A DNA stretch of 25,937 bases from Chloroflexota bacterium. Its GTDB lineage: Bacteria; Chloroflexota; Dehalococcoidia; Lucifugimonadales; JACPCL1. Positions within the stretch are counted from its first letter, which is position 1. Every line of letters begins with the position of its first letter. The translations under genes and the position numbers were made by a program. This document shows positions 1 through 7,581 of the stretch, piece by piece. The notes below the pieces were generated by a model, which saw only the letters and a list, made by a program, of their open reading frames with translations, ran no database searches and had not been told where the DNA came from. The stretch lies in the NCBI GenBank assembly GCA_016210395.1, contig JACQUI010000318.1, positions 1 to 25,937 on the forward strand, written 5' to 3'.

Positions 1-462
1 CCCCACAACTGTCCCATCGAACTGGCGGTTATCGAAGAGCTTGACCGTAATGTCGCTGGCGCCAACAACAACGTGGATGTTGGTGAGGATGTAGCCGTCC
101 TCACGGAAGATGACGCCGGAGCCGGAGCCTGTCTGTTGCTGCGCGCCAAAGAAGGTCTGGATGGAGGCGGATGTCACGATGCTGACGACGGCAGGCTCGA
201 CCTTGTCCACCAGGTCTGCGATAGAGGGCAGGGCGGCGAGGCCGGTTGAGGGACCGGGCCCCGACTTGTCGCCCTGTACGGACGCCTGGGTGGGCGTCGC
301 CGTGGGCGCGGGAGTTTCGAATGTTGGCGTGGCCGTAGGCGTCGCGCTGGCCGCGCCGGTCAGCGTGGCGCAGGCCGATAACGTGGCGCTGATGGCTAGG
401 AGAATGGCCAGCGCCAGCGCAGGTGTAAGTCGAAGCAGCGTGCTACGAGGTGTCGTGGCCAT
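1..462 (-). CDS. HtrA/DegP-type serine protease, lipoprotein, N-terminal part (runs off the left edge)
   Basis: The minus strand is open from an ATG at 462 to the window edge, giving 154 residues with no stop, so the gene is partial at its 3' end. Residues 12-31 form a hydrophobic signal peptide ending in a lipobox (L-S-A-C, Cys31), so the protein is probably lipid-anchored outside the membrane. A Thr/Pro/Ala-rich linker covers about 36-75. The protease domain then starts with the usual S1C pattern: 'VEPAVVSI' near 88, 'GSGSGVIF' near 112, and 'YILTNIHVV', which places the catalytic His at residue 130. The usual Asn of the 'TNNHVV' motif is Ile here. The Ser and Asp of the triad and any PDZ domain lie outside the window. 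A GGAAGGA ribosome site precedes the start. Such proteases degrade or refold damaged exported proteins. RNase PH lies 99 bp upstream on the same strand. Confidence 0.85.
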   Translation of the reverse strand, partial: MATTPRSTLLRLTPALALAILLAISATLSACATLTGAASATPTATPTFETPAPTATPTQASVQGDKSGPGPSTGLAALPSIADLVDKVEPAVVSIVTSASIQTFFGAQQQTGSGSGVIFREDGYILTNIHVVVGASDITVKLFDNRQFDGTVVG

Positions 463-561
463 AGAGAATTCCTTCCGGAGAGACTAGGATGTGAGAGGAG
501 CCGGCATCCCTGGAGCGCCGCCCCTCTTTATTGGTAACGGAATTGGCCGCCGCCATGTCAC

Positions 562-1281
562 CTACAGCCTCGCAATGGCCTCCTGTTGTACGCCCAGGAG
601 GTAGACGATCCCTTCCCTGGCCAGGGCAAGCAGCCGGTCGGAGCACGCCTGGCTGAAGGGAGCGCCCTCGGCGGCGCCTTGCAGCTCAACGTACTCGCCA
701 TTGCCCGTCATGACGACGTTGAAGTCCACCTGCGCGCGGGAATCCTCCTGGTAGCACAGGTCCAGCAGCTCGCCGCTGTCCACCACGCCGACGCTTATGG
801 CAGCCACCGCCGCCTTCAGGGGGACCGCCGGCAAAGCCGAGGCGCGCGCCAGCTTGAGCATTGCCTGGTACAGCGCAACGTAGGCCCCCGTGATGGACGC
901 CGTGCGCGTGCCGCCGTCGGCCTGGAGCACGTCGCAGTCCAGCGTGACGGTGCGCTCCCCCAGTGCCTCCATGTCCGTCACGGCGCGGAGGCTGCGTCCG
1001 ATGAGCCGCTGGATTTCCGTGGCGCGGCCATCGGTGCGGCCGTCGCGGGAGCGCTGGGTGCGGGTCAGGGTTGCGCGGGGGAGCATGGCGTACTCCGCAG
1101 TAACCCAGCCGCGCTTCTGGCCACGCAGGAAAGATGGCACGCCGTCCTCCACGGTGGCGGCGCAGATCACCTTCGTCTGCCCCACCTCTATGAGCACCGA
1201 GCCTTCCGCGTAGGGCTGGATGCCGGGCGTGATGCGGGCCGGGCGCGGGTCCTGTGGGGAACGTCCGTCTATTCGGGACAT
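562..1281 (-). CDS. rph: Ribonuclease PH
   Basis: This 239-residue protein matches the family length of about 238. RNase PH is the phosphate-dependent 3'-5' exonuclease that trims tRNA 3' ends and takes part in rRNA turnover. Family features include the N-terminal 'MSRIDGRSP' and 'RPARITPG', 'EGSVLIEVGQTKVIC', the 'RGWVTAEYAMLPRAT' block, 'RATEIQRLIGRSLRA' and 'DCDVLQADGGTRTASITG', the last being the phosphate and active-site region. The reading frame is open 40 codons further upstream, but that extension runs into a palindromic repeat and lacks family similarity, so I chose the ATG at 1281. No strong Shine-Dalgarno sequence precedes it. A promoter-like TGCTATACT lies about 28 bp upstream. 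The htrA-like gene follows in the same direction. Confidence 0.95.
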   Translation of the reverse strand: MSRIDGRSPQDPRPARITPGIQPYAEGSVLIEVGQTKVICAATVEDGVPSFLRGQKRGWVTAEYAMLPRATLTRTQRSRDGRTDGRATEIQRLIGRSLRAVTDMEALGERTVTLDCDVLQADGGTRTASITGAYVALYQAMLKLARASALPAVPLKAAVAAISVGVVDSGELLDLCYQEDSRAQVDFNVVMTGNGEYVELQGAAEGAPFSQACSDRLLALAREGIVYLLGVQQEAIARL

Positions 1282-1308
1282 GCGTTTGCCTGATGGTGGA
1301 ATACAGCC

Positions 1309-1317
1309 AGTATAGCA
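1309..1317 (-). promoter_or_regulatory. Extended -10 promoter candidate for rph
   Basis: On the minus strand this reads TGC-TATACT, an extended -10 element five-sixths identical to TATAAT. It ends 27 bp before the rph ATG. No convincing -35 is seen at 16-18 bp, as is common for extended -10 promoters. Very similar TGCTAnAnT strings precede rho, the J-domain gene and rpsF in this window. Confidence 0.45.
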
Positions 1318-1373
1318 AGAGAGGGGTGACGCGAGGCAGGGGTCTTTCGGTTCTCCCATGCCAAGAGCACACG

Positions 1374-1453
1374 CCCGTTCGTGGTGAGCTTGTCGAACCA
1401 CGCAGGCACCCTTCCCTTCGACTCGCTCAGGTAGGGCTAGCTCAGCGAACGGG
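1374..1453. repeat. Palindromic intergenic repeat (REP/MITE-like)
   Basis: The outer arms 1374-1390 and 1439-1453 are inverted copies (CCCGTTCG then TGAGCT, with a two-base difference in length). An inner hairpin pairs CGTGGT at 1380-1385 with ACCACG at 1397-1402. A motif 'CCCTTCGACTCGCTCAGG' lies inside near 1411-1428, and a near copy of it recurs at 25203-25220. Translated in frame it yields the 'VRQAHHER' string that appears as a false ORF extension in many metagenome-derived genomes. The element carries no gene and no transposase is nearby. Confidence 0.65.
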
Positions 1454-1505
1454 AATCTACCCTTGCATCCAAAGACGGAAAGACCCTTCCCCTGCCAACG
1501 GGCAG

Positions 1506-1534
1506 TAGACGGACGGCAAAAGCCGTGCTATAGT
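1506..1534 (+). promoter_or_regulatory. Promoter candidate for rho
   Basis: TAGACG at 1506-1511 (four of six matches to TTGACA) is followed after 17 bp by TATAGT at 1529-1534. The -10 is preceded by TGC, making it an extended -10. The spacer contains the small palindrome ACGGC-AAAA-GCCGT at 1513-1526. Expected transcription start is near 1541. Confidence 0.45.
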
Positions 1535-1815
1535 GAAAGAGTCCCGCCTGTTTGTCCCTATTGAAACGCCTCTGCTTGAACGTATCCTCCCTGGCCTGTC
1601 GCACTAAGTTGTTGCTTCCGAAACGTAGTAGCATGACGCCGGAGCAGAGAAGCCGCCTTTCGTTTTTCAGCAAGCTATCCCCTGAAGGGCCGCAACCGTT
1701 AGCAAGCAGCGCCCGCGCCCGGCAAGTCATAACAGGACGGTCGGCCGGCACGCAGGCGCGCACTCCTTCTTATCGCCACCATCCAACCCCATAGACCACA
1801 GATAGGTGATGTCCC

Positions 1816-3111
1816 TTGACCACGCAATCCCCCTCGTACTTGGCGGAGCTCGATGACAAGACAAAGGACGAGCTGATCGCCCTGGCGGCCCAGGAAGGGC
1901 TCGACGAGCCTGCCCGCCTGGCTGCGATGCCACGGGCGGACATCCTCCAGTTGCTCCTTCGGGGCCGCGCGGAGCAGCAGGGCATGCTCCTGGCCAGCGG
2001 CGTCCTGGAGATCATGGCGGACGGGTACGGTTTTCTGCGGCAAAACGGGTTGAACAAGGCGGGCCAGAAGGACGTCTACGTCTCCCAGTCACAGATACGC
2101 CGCTTCGGCCTCCGCACCGGAGACGCGGTCACCGGCCAGGTCCGTCCGCCCAAAGAGGCCGAACGGTACTACGGCCTCGTGCGGGTGGAAGCCGTCAACG
2201 GCATGGAGCCCGAGGCAGCCCGCAACCGTCCCCACTTCGAATCACTCATCCCCGTCTTCCCCAACCACCAGATCAAACTCGAGACCACCTCCCAGAACCT
2301 TTCGGCCCGCATCATAGACCTGGTTGCCCCCATCGGCAAAGGCCAGCGCGGCATGATCGTCTCTCCTCCCAAGGCAGGCAAGACTACCGTCCTCAAAGAG
2401 ATTGCCGCCGGCATCACCATCAATCACCCGGAGATCATGCTCATTGTCGCGCTCATTGGCGAGCGCCCGGAAGAGGTCACCGACGTCAGCCGCTCGGTCA
2501 AGGGCGAGATCTTCAGCTCGACTTTTGACGAGCCGGTGGAGGACCACTGCCGTGTTGCGGAGCTGGCGCTGGAGCGGGCCAAGCGGTTGGTGGAGTGCGG
2601 CAAGGACGTGGCCATTCTCCTGGACAGCATCACGCGGCTCACTCGCGCCTACAACCTGGCGCTGCCCAGCACGGGGCGGACCCTCTCCGGCGGCATGGAC
2701 CCCGTGGCCCTGTATCCCCCCAAGCGCTTCTTTGGCGCGGCACGCAACTCCGAGGGCGGCGGCAGCCTGACCATCATCGCGTCCTGCCTGGTGGACACCG
2801 GCAGCCGCATGGACGACGTTATTTACGAGGAGTTCAAGGGCACCGGCAACTGGGAGCTGCACCTGTCCCGGCGGCTCTCCGAGAAGCGCGTCTTCCCCGC
2901 CATTGACATCCAGCGGTCCGGAACCCGCCGCGAGGAGCTGATCCTGGACGAGATCACTCTGCGCCAGGTGTGGCTGCTTCGCCGCATGATCAGCCTCATC
3001 ACCTCCGACGGCATGGAAAACACCGAGGCCACGGAGAAGGTGCTGGAGCGCCTGGGCAAGACCCGCAACAACGTGGAGTTTCTGTCCACGCTCAGCAAGG
3101 CGGAGATGTAG
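1816..3111 (+). CDS. rho: Transcription termination factor Rho
   Basis: This 431-residue hexameric RNA helicase ends transcription at Rho-dependent sites. Domains in order: an N-terminal Rho_N helical domain (about 8-50), a cold-shock-like RNA-binding domain (about 58-128, 'VLEIMADGYGFLR'), and the RecA-like ATPase. The Walker A 'PPKAGKTT' is at 184-191, 'GERPEEVTD' near 215, Walker B 'AILLDSITRL' near 266, and the Q-loop/R-loop region runs through 'SGGMDP' and 'NSEGGGSLTIIA' (about 291-321). The start is a TTG at 1816 with AGGTG nine bases upstream. An ATG at 1809 is in another frame and encodes only 15 codons before a stop. The protein is complete and near the usual length of about 420, without the long N-terminal insert of actinobacterial Rho. 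Confidence 0.97.
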   Translation: MTTQSPSYLAELDDKTKDELIALAAQEGLDEPARLAAMPRADILQLLLRGRAEQQGMLLASGVLEIMADGYGFLRQNGLNKAGQKDVYVSQSQIRRFGLRTGDAVTGQVRPPKEAERYYGLVRVEAVNGMEPEAARNRPHFESLIPVFPNHQIKLETTSQNLSARIIDLVAPIGKGQRGMIVSPPKAGKTTVLKEIAAGITINHPEIMLIVALIGERPEEVTDVSRSVKGEIFSSTFDEPVEDHCRVAELALERAKRLVECGKDVAILLDSITRLTRAYNLALPSTGRTLSGGMDPVALYPPKRFFGAARNSEGGGSLTIIASCLVDTGSRMDDVIYEEFKGTGNWELHLSRRLSEKRVFPAIDIQRSGTRREELILDEITLRQVWLLRRMISLITSDGMENTEATEKVLERLGKTRNNVEFLSTLSKAEM

Positions 3112-3135
3112 GTCTTCCCGCGCCCCTGCTCCCGG

Positions 3136-3452
3136 TTATCTGGCGTTCAACTCTATTGCCTGCTTGATGTAGTAGCGCAGCGCGGCTTTGTTGACCTCCT
3201 TGAGGTCGCTAATCCTGACGTTCTTCGATACCTTGCCGACGCCTTCCAGGAAGCCGTACGCGCGTCTTCAACTCTGCGCCCCGCGAAAAGGCAAAAGTGA
3301 TGCCTTTCTTCGTCGCGCTGATGACGGCCAGGATGTTCGCTGATGATTTCCCTGGCATCCGGGGCGCATTCACGCATCAGCTCGCGCAGCATCTCCACAA
3401 TGCCACGGTACTCCGGCAGGACATTGGCGTTCACGAACTCTTCAACAGTCAC
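3136..3452 (-). pseudogene. Broken DUF1801-family gene
   Basis: Read on the minus strand from a GTG at 3452, the product begins 'VTVEEFVNANVLPEYRG' and 'MLRELMRECAPDAREIIS', the opening of a DUF1801 (YdhG-like) domain. Near 3335-3345 about ten expected residues (the 'YGIPAY' segment) are missing and the frame changes. It resumes as 'NILAVISATKKGITFAFSRGA', then shifts again near 3254-3280 and resumes as 'AYGFLEGVGKVSKNVRISDL' and 'ALRYYIKQAIELNAR', ending in TAA at 3138-3136. At least two frame changes plus a deletion mean it is unlikely to make a working protein. The family's function is poorly known. It sits convergent to rho, directly after the truncated duplicate at 3449-3703. Confidence 0.75.
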
Positions 3453-3703
3453 ACGCCACCCGCCATTGTGTGCGGCCTTCGCCGGTCTACGGCGGTCGAG
3501 GGCGCTCCCGTCATCTGCTGGTGCAGCTCCGAACCCGAGGGCAGGAAGAAGCGGCCCTCGCCCTGGAAGTCCAACCAGAAGGCGTCCACCGCTGCCTTCA
3601 GCAGCGCGCGCTGCCGCTCCAGCCCTTTCACCTTCCCATCCACAAGCGCGCAGCACACCGCGCCGGTGATGTGGCGGCCTTCGGAGACGGCGGCGCGGAC
3701 GCA
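3449..3703 (-). pseudogene. 5'-truncated duplicate of the small gene at 4845-5231
   Basis: The minus-strand reading 'VRAAVSEGRHITGAV', 'LVDGKVKGLERQRALLKAAVD' and 'GEGRFFLPSGSELHQQM' is almost the same as residues 55-118 of the intact gene at 4845-5231. The DNA match is roughly 90% by eye over about 190 bp. The homology begins within a few bases of the stop codon of the permease gene (3704) and has no start codon or ribosome site of its own. The C-terminus is different and runs to a TGA at 3451-3449. Most differences between the copies are silent, with a few substitutions such as Arg to Leu, so the fragment may have been kept under selection for a time before truncation. I regard it as a remnant. 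Confidence 0.75.
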
Positions 3704-4738
3704 CTAGACTGGCATCGCCAGTCCTGCGCCGTCAGTCACCTTTTGTAAGCGGCCCCACGACATCACCGCAACAAGGTTGAGGAGGGTGAGGCTGGACCAC
3801 GTCAATGCCACCGCCAGCCCAGGTCCGAAGAACATCCAGGGCGCTGTCTGGAGGTACTGCTGGGATCTGGCCGTGAGCATCCGACCCCAGGACGGCTGTG
3901 GTGGCGGAAAGCCCACTCCAAGAGCGTCGTACGAAGCCTCCAAGAGAACGACTCCAGTCAGCGTCATGAGGGCAGCCAGGGCGCTGACCTGAAGAATGAG
4001 CAATCGGTCCCACACGCGATAGCCGCCTGTCCATAGTAGCCGGTAGGCAACCGCGCCGGGAACAAAGGCGACCAACAAGCTGAGGAGCAACACTCCTTGC
4101 CAGCGTGTTGTGGCGAAAGCGCCTGTGGGGACGGGACGCAGGAAGTCAAAAGCATACGGGACCACCAGAATGAAGAGGGCCAGCACTGCAAAAGCGTAGG
4201 CCATAGCACGGCGGTCCAGGTGGAACGCCGAAATCCTCCCCAGCAGCAAGACCAGGGCAATGGACGCTGACAAAACGGCCAGGATAGCCACCCAGCTTGT
4301 GAAAACGAGCCAGCCTGGAACGTCAAACAGACCGCGCGCCAGCCAAATGAAGGGGCCGAGGATGGGCTGCGCCCCTATGAGGCCCACTATCACCAGGGCA
4401 GGGAGGTAGGTGAACACCCTGGCTAAGGTGTGGACCCTCTCCCCACATGCGGACCCGTGAGGCAGGACCCTGGCGAGCAATCCTCCGGCTGCCACGCCCA
4501 GAGCTATGCTCACCACGGCAGCGGTAACGTAGGCGCCGGCGCCGGCCATGAAGCGGCTGAACACGTCGCGCCCGAACTGGTCGGTGCCCAGCCAGTGGGC
4601 GCTGTCTGGGGGCTGCAAGCGCATGGCAGCGTTTTGGTCTAGGGGGTCTTGGGGCGTCCCCACCAGTCCAACAATTCCGAGTACGAGGAGCACCACAGGA
4701 AATGCCATTGCCAAAGCACAGAGAGTGCGATACATCAT
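3704..4738 (-). CDS. Orphan peptide/nickel-type ABC transporter permease (DppC/OppC-like)
   Basis: This 344-residue, strongly hydrophobic protein has several predicted membrane segments. The N-terminal part carries the DppC/OppC hallmark 'HWLGTDQFGRDVFSR' at 48-62. The C-terminal part carries the matching family signature 'EASYDALGVGFPPPQPSWG' at 267-285 and 'APWMFFGPGLAVALT' at 299-313. The middle (about 110-260) is unusual: the normal EAA cytoplasmic loop that contacts the ATPase is not recognisable, and extra hydrophobic segments make the protein 40-60 residues longer than typical. No DppB, ATPase or binding-protein gene is nearby. The start is the ATG at 4738 (a second ATG follows at 4735) with GAGGG a few bases upstream. 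It may be a divergent or decaying permease. It lies between an intact gene and a fragment of the same gene. Confidence 0.75.
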   Translation of the reverse strand: MMYRTLCALAMAFPVVLLVLGIVGLVGTPQDPLDQNAAMRLQPPDSAHWLGTDQFGRDVFSRFMAGAGAYVTAAVVSIALGVAAGGLLARVLPHGSACGERVHTLARVFTYLPALVIVGLIGAQPILGPFIWLARGLFDVPGWLVFTSWVAILAVLSASIALVLLLGRISAFHLDRRAMAYAFAVLALFILVVPYAFDFLRPVPTGAFATTRWQGVLLLSLLVAFVPGAVAYRLLWTGGYRVWDRLLILQVSALAALMTLTGVVLLEASYDALGVGFPPPQPSWGRMLTARSQQYLQTAPWMFFGPGLAVALTWSSLTLLNLVAVMSWGRLQKVTDGAGLAMPV

Positions 4739-4844
4739 CTGCCCTCGTGTGGGAGTGGCCTCTACTCATGGCTTACCCGCGCCGGCTGAGGGAGTGACAA
4801 GGGCGCGCCGCCTGCACCTGCGGTCCAGGGAGTCCGGTATTTCA

Positions 4845-5231
4845 CTACTTCTCGGCGGCAGCCGGAAGCGTCTCAGCCATCTGCTGGTGCAGCTCAGAGC
4901 CGGAGGGCAGGAAGAAGCGGCCTTCTCCCTGGAAGTCGCGCCAGAAGGCGTCAACGGCCTGCTTCAGCAGCGCGCGTTGCCGTTCCAGCCCTTTCACCTT
5001 CCCATCCACCAGAGCGCAGCACACGGCGCCGGTGATGTGGCGGCCTTCGGAGACGGCGGCGCGGACGCCCTGGTCGTAGAAGTGGTCTTGCAGGAACTCG
5101 GCGACGCGCTGTTGCTGGTACCCCTCCGCCAGGCGCGCGCACAGGCGGCTGCCGCAACGGGCCAGCACAAAGCCCCGGTACAGCTCCACGTCGGCGTCGT
5201 CGCCCTTGGTCTCGCGGGTGAAGGTGGTCAC
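4845..5231 (-). CDS. Small protein of unknown function, coupled to the phosphotriesterase-family gene
   Basis: I do not recognise this 128-residue protein. It starts at a GTG (5231) that overlaps the TGA stop of the upstream hydrolase gene by four bases, so the two are probably translationally coupled. It is soluble, mixed in charge, and has three cysteines (26, 31, and a 71-72 pair counted as one site). Residues 55-118 are repeated in the truncated copy at 3449-3703, which marks this half ('VSEGRHITGAVCCALVDGKVKG', then a likely helix with 'LERQRALLKQAVDAFW') as the conserved core. Coupling suggests a role linked to the hydrolase, but nothing in the sequence shows what that role is. Confidence 0.7.
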   Translation of the reverse strand: MTTFTRETKGDDADVELYRGFVLARCGSRLCARLAEGYQQQRVAEFLQDHFYDQGVRAAVSEGRHITGAVCCALVDGKVKGLERQRALLKQAVDAFWRDFQGEGRFFLPSGSELHQQMAETLPAAAEK

Positions 5232-6187
5232 TGGCGGCCCTCAAAGAAGCGCCGGGGGTTGTCGTTGTTGAGCTTAGCCACAACATCTTTGGGGACACCA
5301 AGCTCCACCAGGCGGGGATCTACGCGGCGATGGATGAAGAGGTAGCCGTCCGGGTTGTAGCGGCGGCGCTCCTCCTGCTGTTCCGGGCTGACAGCGCTCT
5401 GGCTGGCGATGGACCAGTCGTGGGAGAGCATAATGCGGTGGCCGAAGCCGGCGTCTATGAGTCGCTTGGCGGTCTCGGTGCGCTGCTCCCAGTTGGGCGT
5501 GGCAGGGTTGCGGCCGCCGGGGTAGCGGTCCAGCCCGATCCAAACGCCCTTGCGCAGCAGGCCCAGCAGGTAGCCGATGTCTGTGCTGTCGTTGCTGTGG
5601 CCGATGTACACGCGGTTGAGGTCCATACCCTCCTGCTCGAAGACGCGCACCTGCTGGTCGCCGACGCGCTCTGGGGCCCAGGTGTGTGTGGAAATGGGCA
5701 CACCGGTCCGCTTGCTTGCCCGAGCCGCGGCCCGCAGGATGATCTCGCCCTCCGGCGTGACCCCGCCCTGGTCGTTGGCCACTTTGATGATGCCTGCCTT
5801 GATGCCCGTGCCGTCAATTCCCACCTCAATCTCGCGCGCGAAGAGGTTGGCTACTTGGTCGGGTTTGGCCGACCAGAAGACGCGAGGGATGTCCCGCCAG
5901 ATGCCCGTTGCTGCGATGATCTGCACACCGCTGCGGCGTGAGACCTCCTGGAGCAGCCGCACGTCCCGGCCCAGGTCCATGGTCGTCACGTCCACCAGGG
6001 TTCGCACGCCTTCCCGGTACGCCTGGGAGAAGTCGGCCACCGCCTTTTCGATGGTCCCCGCCCTGTCCAGGAACTCAGGATAGGTGGCCTGGATGCCCGC
6101 GGAGCTGGTCATGACGTGCTCATGGGAGAGAACATAGCCCAGGCCGGCGGTGTCCAGCGGCCCCAGGACGGAGTTGATCGGTGCCAT
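5228..6187 (-). CDS. Phosphotriesterase-family metal-dependent hydrolase
   Basis: This 319-residue protein belongs to the amidohydrolase superfamily, PTE group. Family metal ligands are all visible: 'SHEHV' gives His22 and His24, 'AGIIKVA' gives the carbamylated bridging Lys135, 'STHTW' gives His168, 'GHSND' gives His197, and 'LSHDW' gives Asp257. The fold is a cytoplasmic TIM barrel with two metals, and no signal peptide is present. Members include aryldialkylphosphatases, lactonases and enzymes of unknown substrate, so the substrate cannot be named; a lactonase or ester hydrolase is at least as likely as true phosphotriester cleavage. The ATG at 6187 has a strong AAGGAGG five to six bases upstream. 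The 128-residue gene follows with a four-base overlap. A CoA-transferase gene lies 125 bp upstream on the same strand. Confidence 0.88.
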   Translation of the reverse strand: MAPINSVLGPLDTAGLGYVLSHEHVMTSSAGIQATYPEFLDRAGTIEKAVADFSQAYREGVRTLVDVTTMDLGRDVRLLQEVSRRSGVQIIAATGIWRDIPRVFWSAKPDQVANLFAREIEVGIDGTGIKAGIIKVANDQGGVTPEGEIILRAAARASKRTGVPISTHTWAPERVGDQQVRVFEQEGMDLNRVYIGHSNDSTDIGYLLGLLRKGVWIGLDRYPGGRNPATPNWEQRTETAKRLIDAGFGHRIMLSHDWSIASQSAVSPEQQEERRRYNPDGYLFIHRRVDPRLVELGVPKDVVAKLNNDNPRRFFEGRQ

Positions 6188-6312
6188 GAGTCCTCCTTAC
6201 ATTCTCCCGCAGGAGCATTCTGTACCCGAGCCTGATGGTCAGTGACAAATAGCTCCGCGGTTTACCCTTCCCCATAAGGGGGGTGCTGGTGGTCTCCTTG
6301 GCGGGTGACGCC

Positions 6313-7581
6313 TTAGCGGGTGACGCCTTGCTCTCGCATGGCAGCTATGCCCGCGTCCGAGTAACCCAGCGAGCGCAAGATTTCATCCGTGTGTTCGCCG
6401 AGTGGCGGCGAGGCGGACTGGGCCTTCAGCGGCGTCTCGCTCATGTGGAGAACAGGCCCGAACATTTTCACAGGCCCCAGCTTGGAGTGCTCCACTTCCA
6501 CCACGTAGTCGTTCGCCAGCGCCTGTGGGTGCTCCACCAGCTCCTCGATGAAGAGCACGGGGCCGCAGGGCACACCTGCTTTGTCCAGGTGGGCAATCCA
6601 CTCCTCGGTGGTCCGCTCCAGGAACAGCGCCTCCGCCTTTGCGATGAGATCAGCGCCGAACGTGATTGCCTGTTCCGAGGTGGCGTCGTAGCCAGGCTCG
6701 AAGAGGATGTCGTGCAGCCCCAGCGCGCCCGCCATCTTCCTTCGGAGCGAATCGCTGAGGCAGGCCACGGTGATGACGCTGTCCTTGGTCTGAAACGCGC
6801 GATAGTAGATGTTGCCCGGAGGACGGGGCCGGGCTTCTTCGTGGCGGGCGAACACTTCAGTGAAGGGCCTCCCGCCCCAGCGCAACACGCTTATGTCCTC
6901 CAGGAGCTGCTCCCTGGGTTCCCGGTCAAGCTGCTCCACCTGGAGAAGGGAGATGGTCTGCAAGTGCAGGGCCGTTGCCAGCAGGGAGGTCTCGATCTTC
7001 TGGCCCTTGCCGGTGCGCTCCCGGGCGAAGAGGCCGGCGCAGGCCCCCCACGCCATGGCAATGGCGGTGGCGGCATCGGCCAGCGCGGGGTTGATGGTCT
7101 GGGGCAGTCCATTCTGGATCTTGCCGTTGCCGGCCATGAGGCCGCTGAGCCCCTGGATGATGATGTCGTATCCCGGACGAGCGCTGTCCGGCCCCTTTCG
7201 CCCGTAAGCCGTGTTCTCCAGGTACACCAGGCGGGGGTTGATGGCGGAGAGGGTCTCGTAGTCAATGCCTAGCTTGTAGGGCACATCGGGACGGAAGTTG
7301 ACGATCGCCACGTCTATGGAGGGGACCAGCCTGTAGATGACCTCTCTCGCCTTGGGTTTGCTGAGGTCCAGGGGCAGGCTCTTCTTGCCCCGGTTCAGGC
7401 CCAGGTAGCCGTGACTTTCGGTAGGAGAGATCGGCCCCGCCATGAAGCGGTAGGGTTCGCCCCGGGGCGGCTCCACTTTGATGACCTCTGCGCCCATATC
7501 CGACAGGAGCATTGCCGACACGGGGCCTGCAATGATCTCGGTGCAGTCAAGGATACGGATGCCGTCCAGGGCGCCAGGCAT
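6313..7581 (-). CDS. CaiB/BaiF-type (class III) CoA-transferase
   Basis: This 422-residue protein has the usual length for class III CoA-transferases, which move CoA between organic acids through an enzyme-bound aspartyl thioester. Signatures are 'LDGIRILDCTEIIAGP' at 5-20, 'LLSDMGAEVIKVEPP' at 25-39, 'LNRGKKSLPLDL', 'SARPGYDIIIQGLSG' near 133, and 'NPALADAATA', whose Asp169 sits where the catalytic Asp169 of formyl-CoA transferase lies. 'ARERTGKGQKIETSLL' follows. The acid substrate cannot be told from sequence; carnitine-, benzylsuccinate- and bile-acid-type members look alike. The ATG at 7581 has AGGAGGAGG in front of it. The stop codon lies inside a 15-bp tandem repeat (6301-6330). The phosphotriesterase-family gene follows on the same strand and may share the transcript. 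Confidence 0.92.
   Translation of the reverse strand: MPGALDGIRILDCTEIIAGPVSAMLLSDMGAEVIKVEPPRGEPYRFMAGPISPTESHGYLGLNRGKKSLPLDLSKPKAREVIYRLVPSIDVAIVNFRPDVPYKLGIDYETLSAINPRLVYLENTAYGRKGPDSARPGYDIIIQGLSGLMAGNGKIQNGLPQTINPALADAATAIAMAWGACAGLFARERTGKGQKIETSLLATALHLQTISLLQVEQLDREPREQLLEDISVLRWGGRPFTEVFARHEEARPRPPGNIYYRAFQTKDSVITVACLSDSLRRKMAGALGLHDILFEPGYDATSEQAITFGADLIAKAEALFLERTTEEWIAHLDKAGVPCGPVLFIEELVEHPQALANDYVVEVEHSKLGPVKMFGPVLHMSETPLKAQSASPPLGEHTDEILRSLGYSDAGIAAMREQGVTR

Larger units (their letters stand above)
1318..1805. other. Intergenic stretch between rph and rho
   Basis: This stretch lies between the divergent rph and rho genes. It holds the palindromic repeat at 1374-1453 and the rho promoter candidate at 1506-1534, which would give a rho leader of roughly 275 nt. 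Short open frames on both strands (for example 1437-1763 minus) have low-complexity, Arg-rich products and no recognisable domain, so I do not call them genes. A long leader is compatible with the autoregulation by attenuation known for rho in other bacteria, but I see no clear attenuator structure. Confidence 0.5.

Noticed and set aside
1282..1401. Longer N-terminus for RNase PH, 40 more residues
   Set aside because: The extension is translated from the palindromic repeat and lacks family similarity; the protein from 1281 has the normal length and N-terminus.
1437..1763. A 108-codon minus-strand gene between rph and rho
   Set aside because: Its product is Arg-rich without domains and its end lies in the palindromic repeat; the region is better explained as the rho leader.
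3704..5231. The permease between duplicated fragments as a composite transposon
   Set aside because: There is no transposase, no terminal inverted repeats and no target duplication; the flanking repeat is part of an ordinary coding gene.
6283..7272. A 329-codon plus-strand open frame opposite the CoA-transferase
   Set aside because: Antisense shadow of a well-supported gene; no ribosome site and no recognisable domain.
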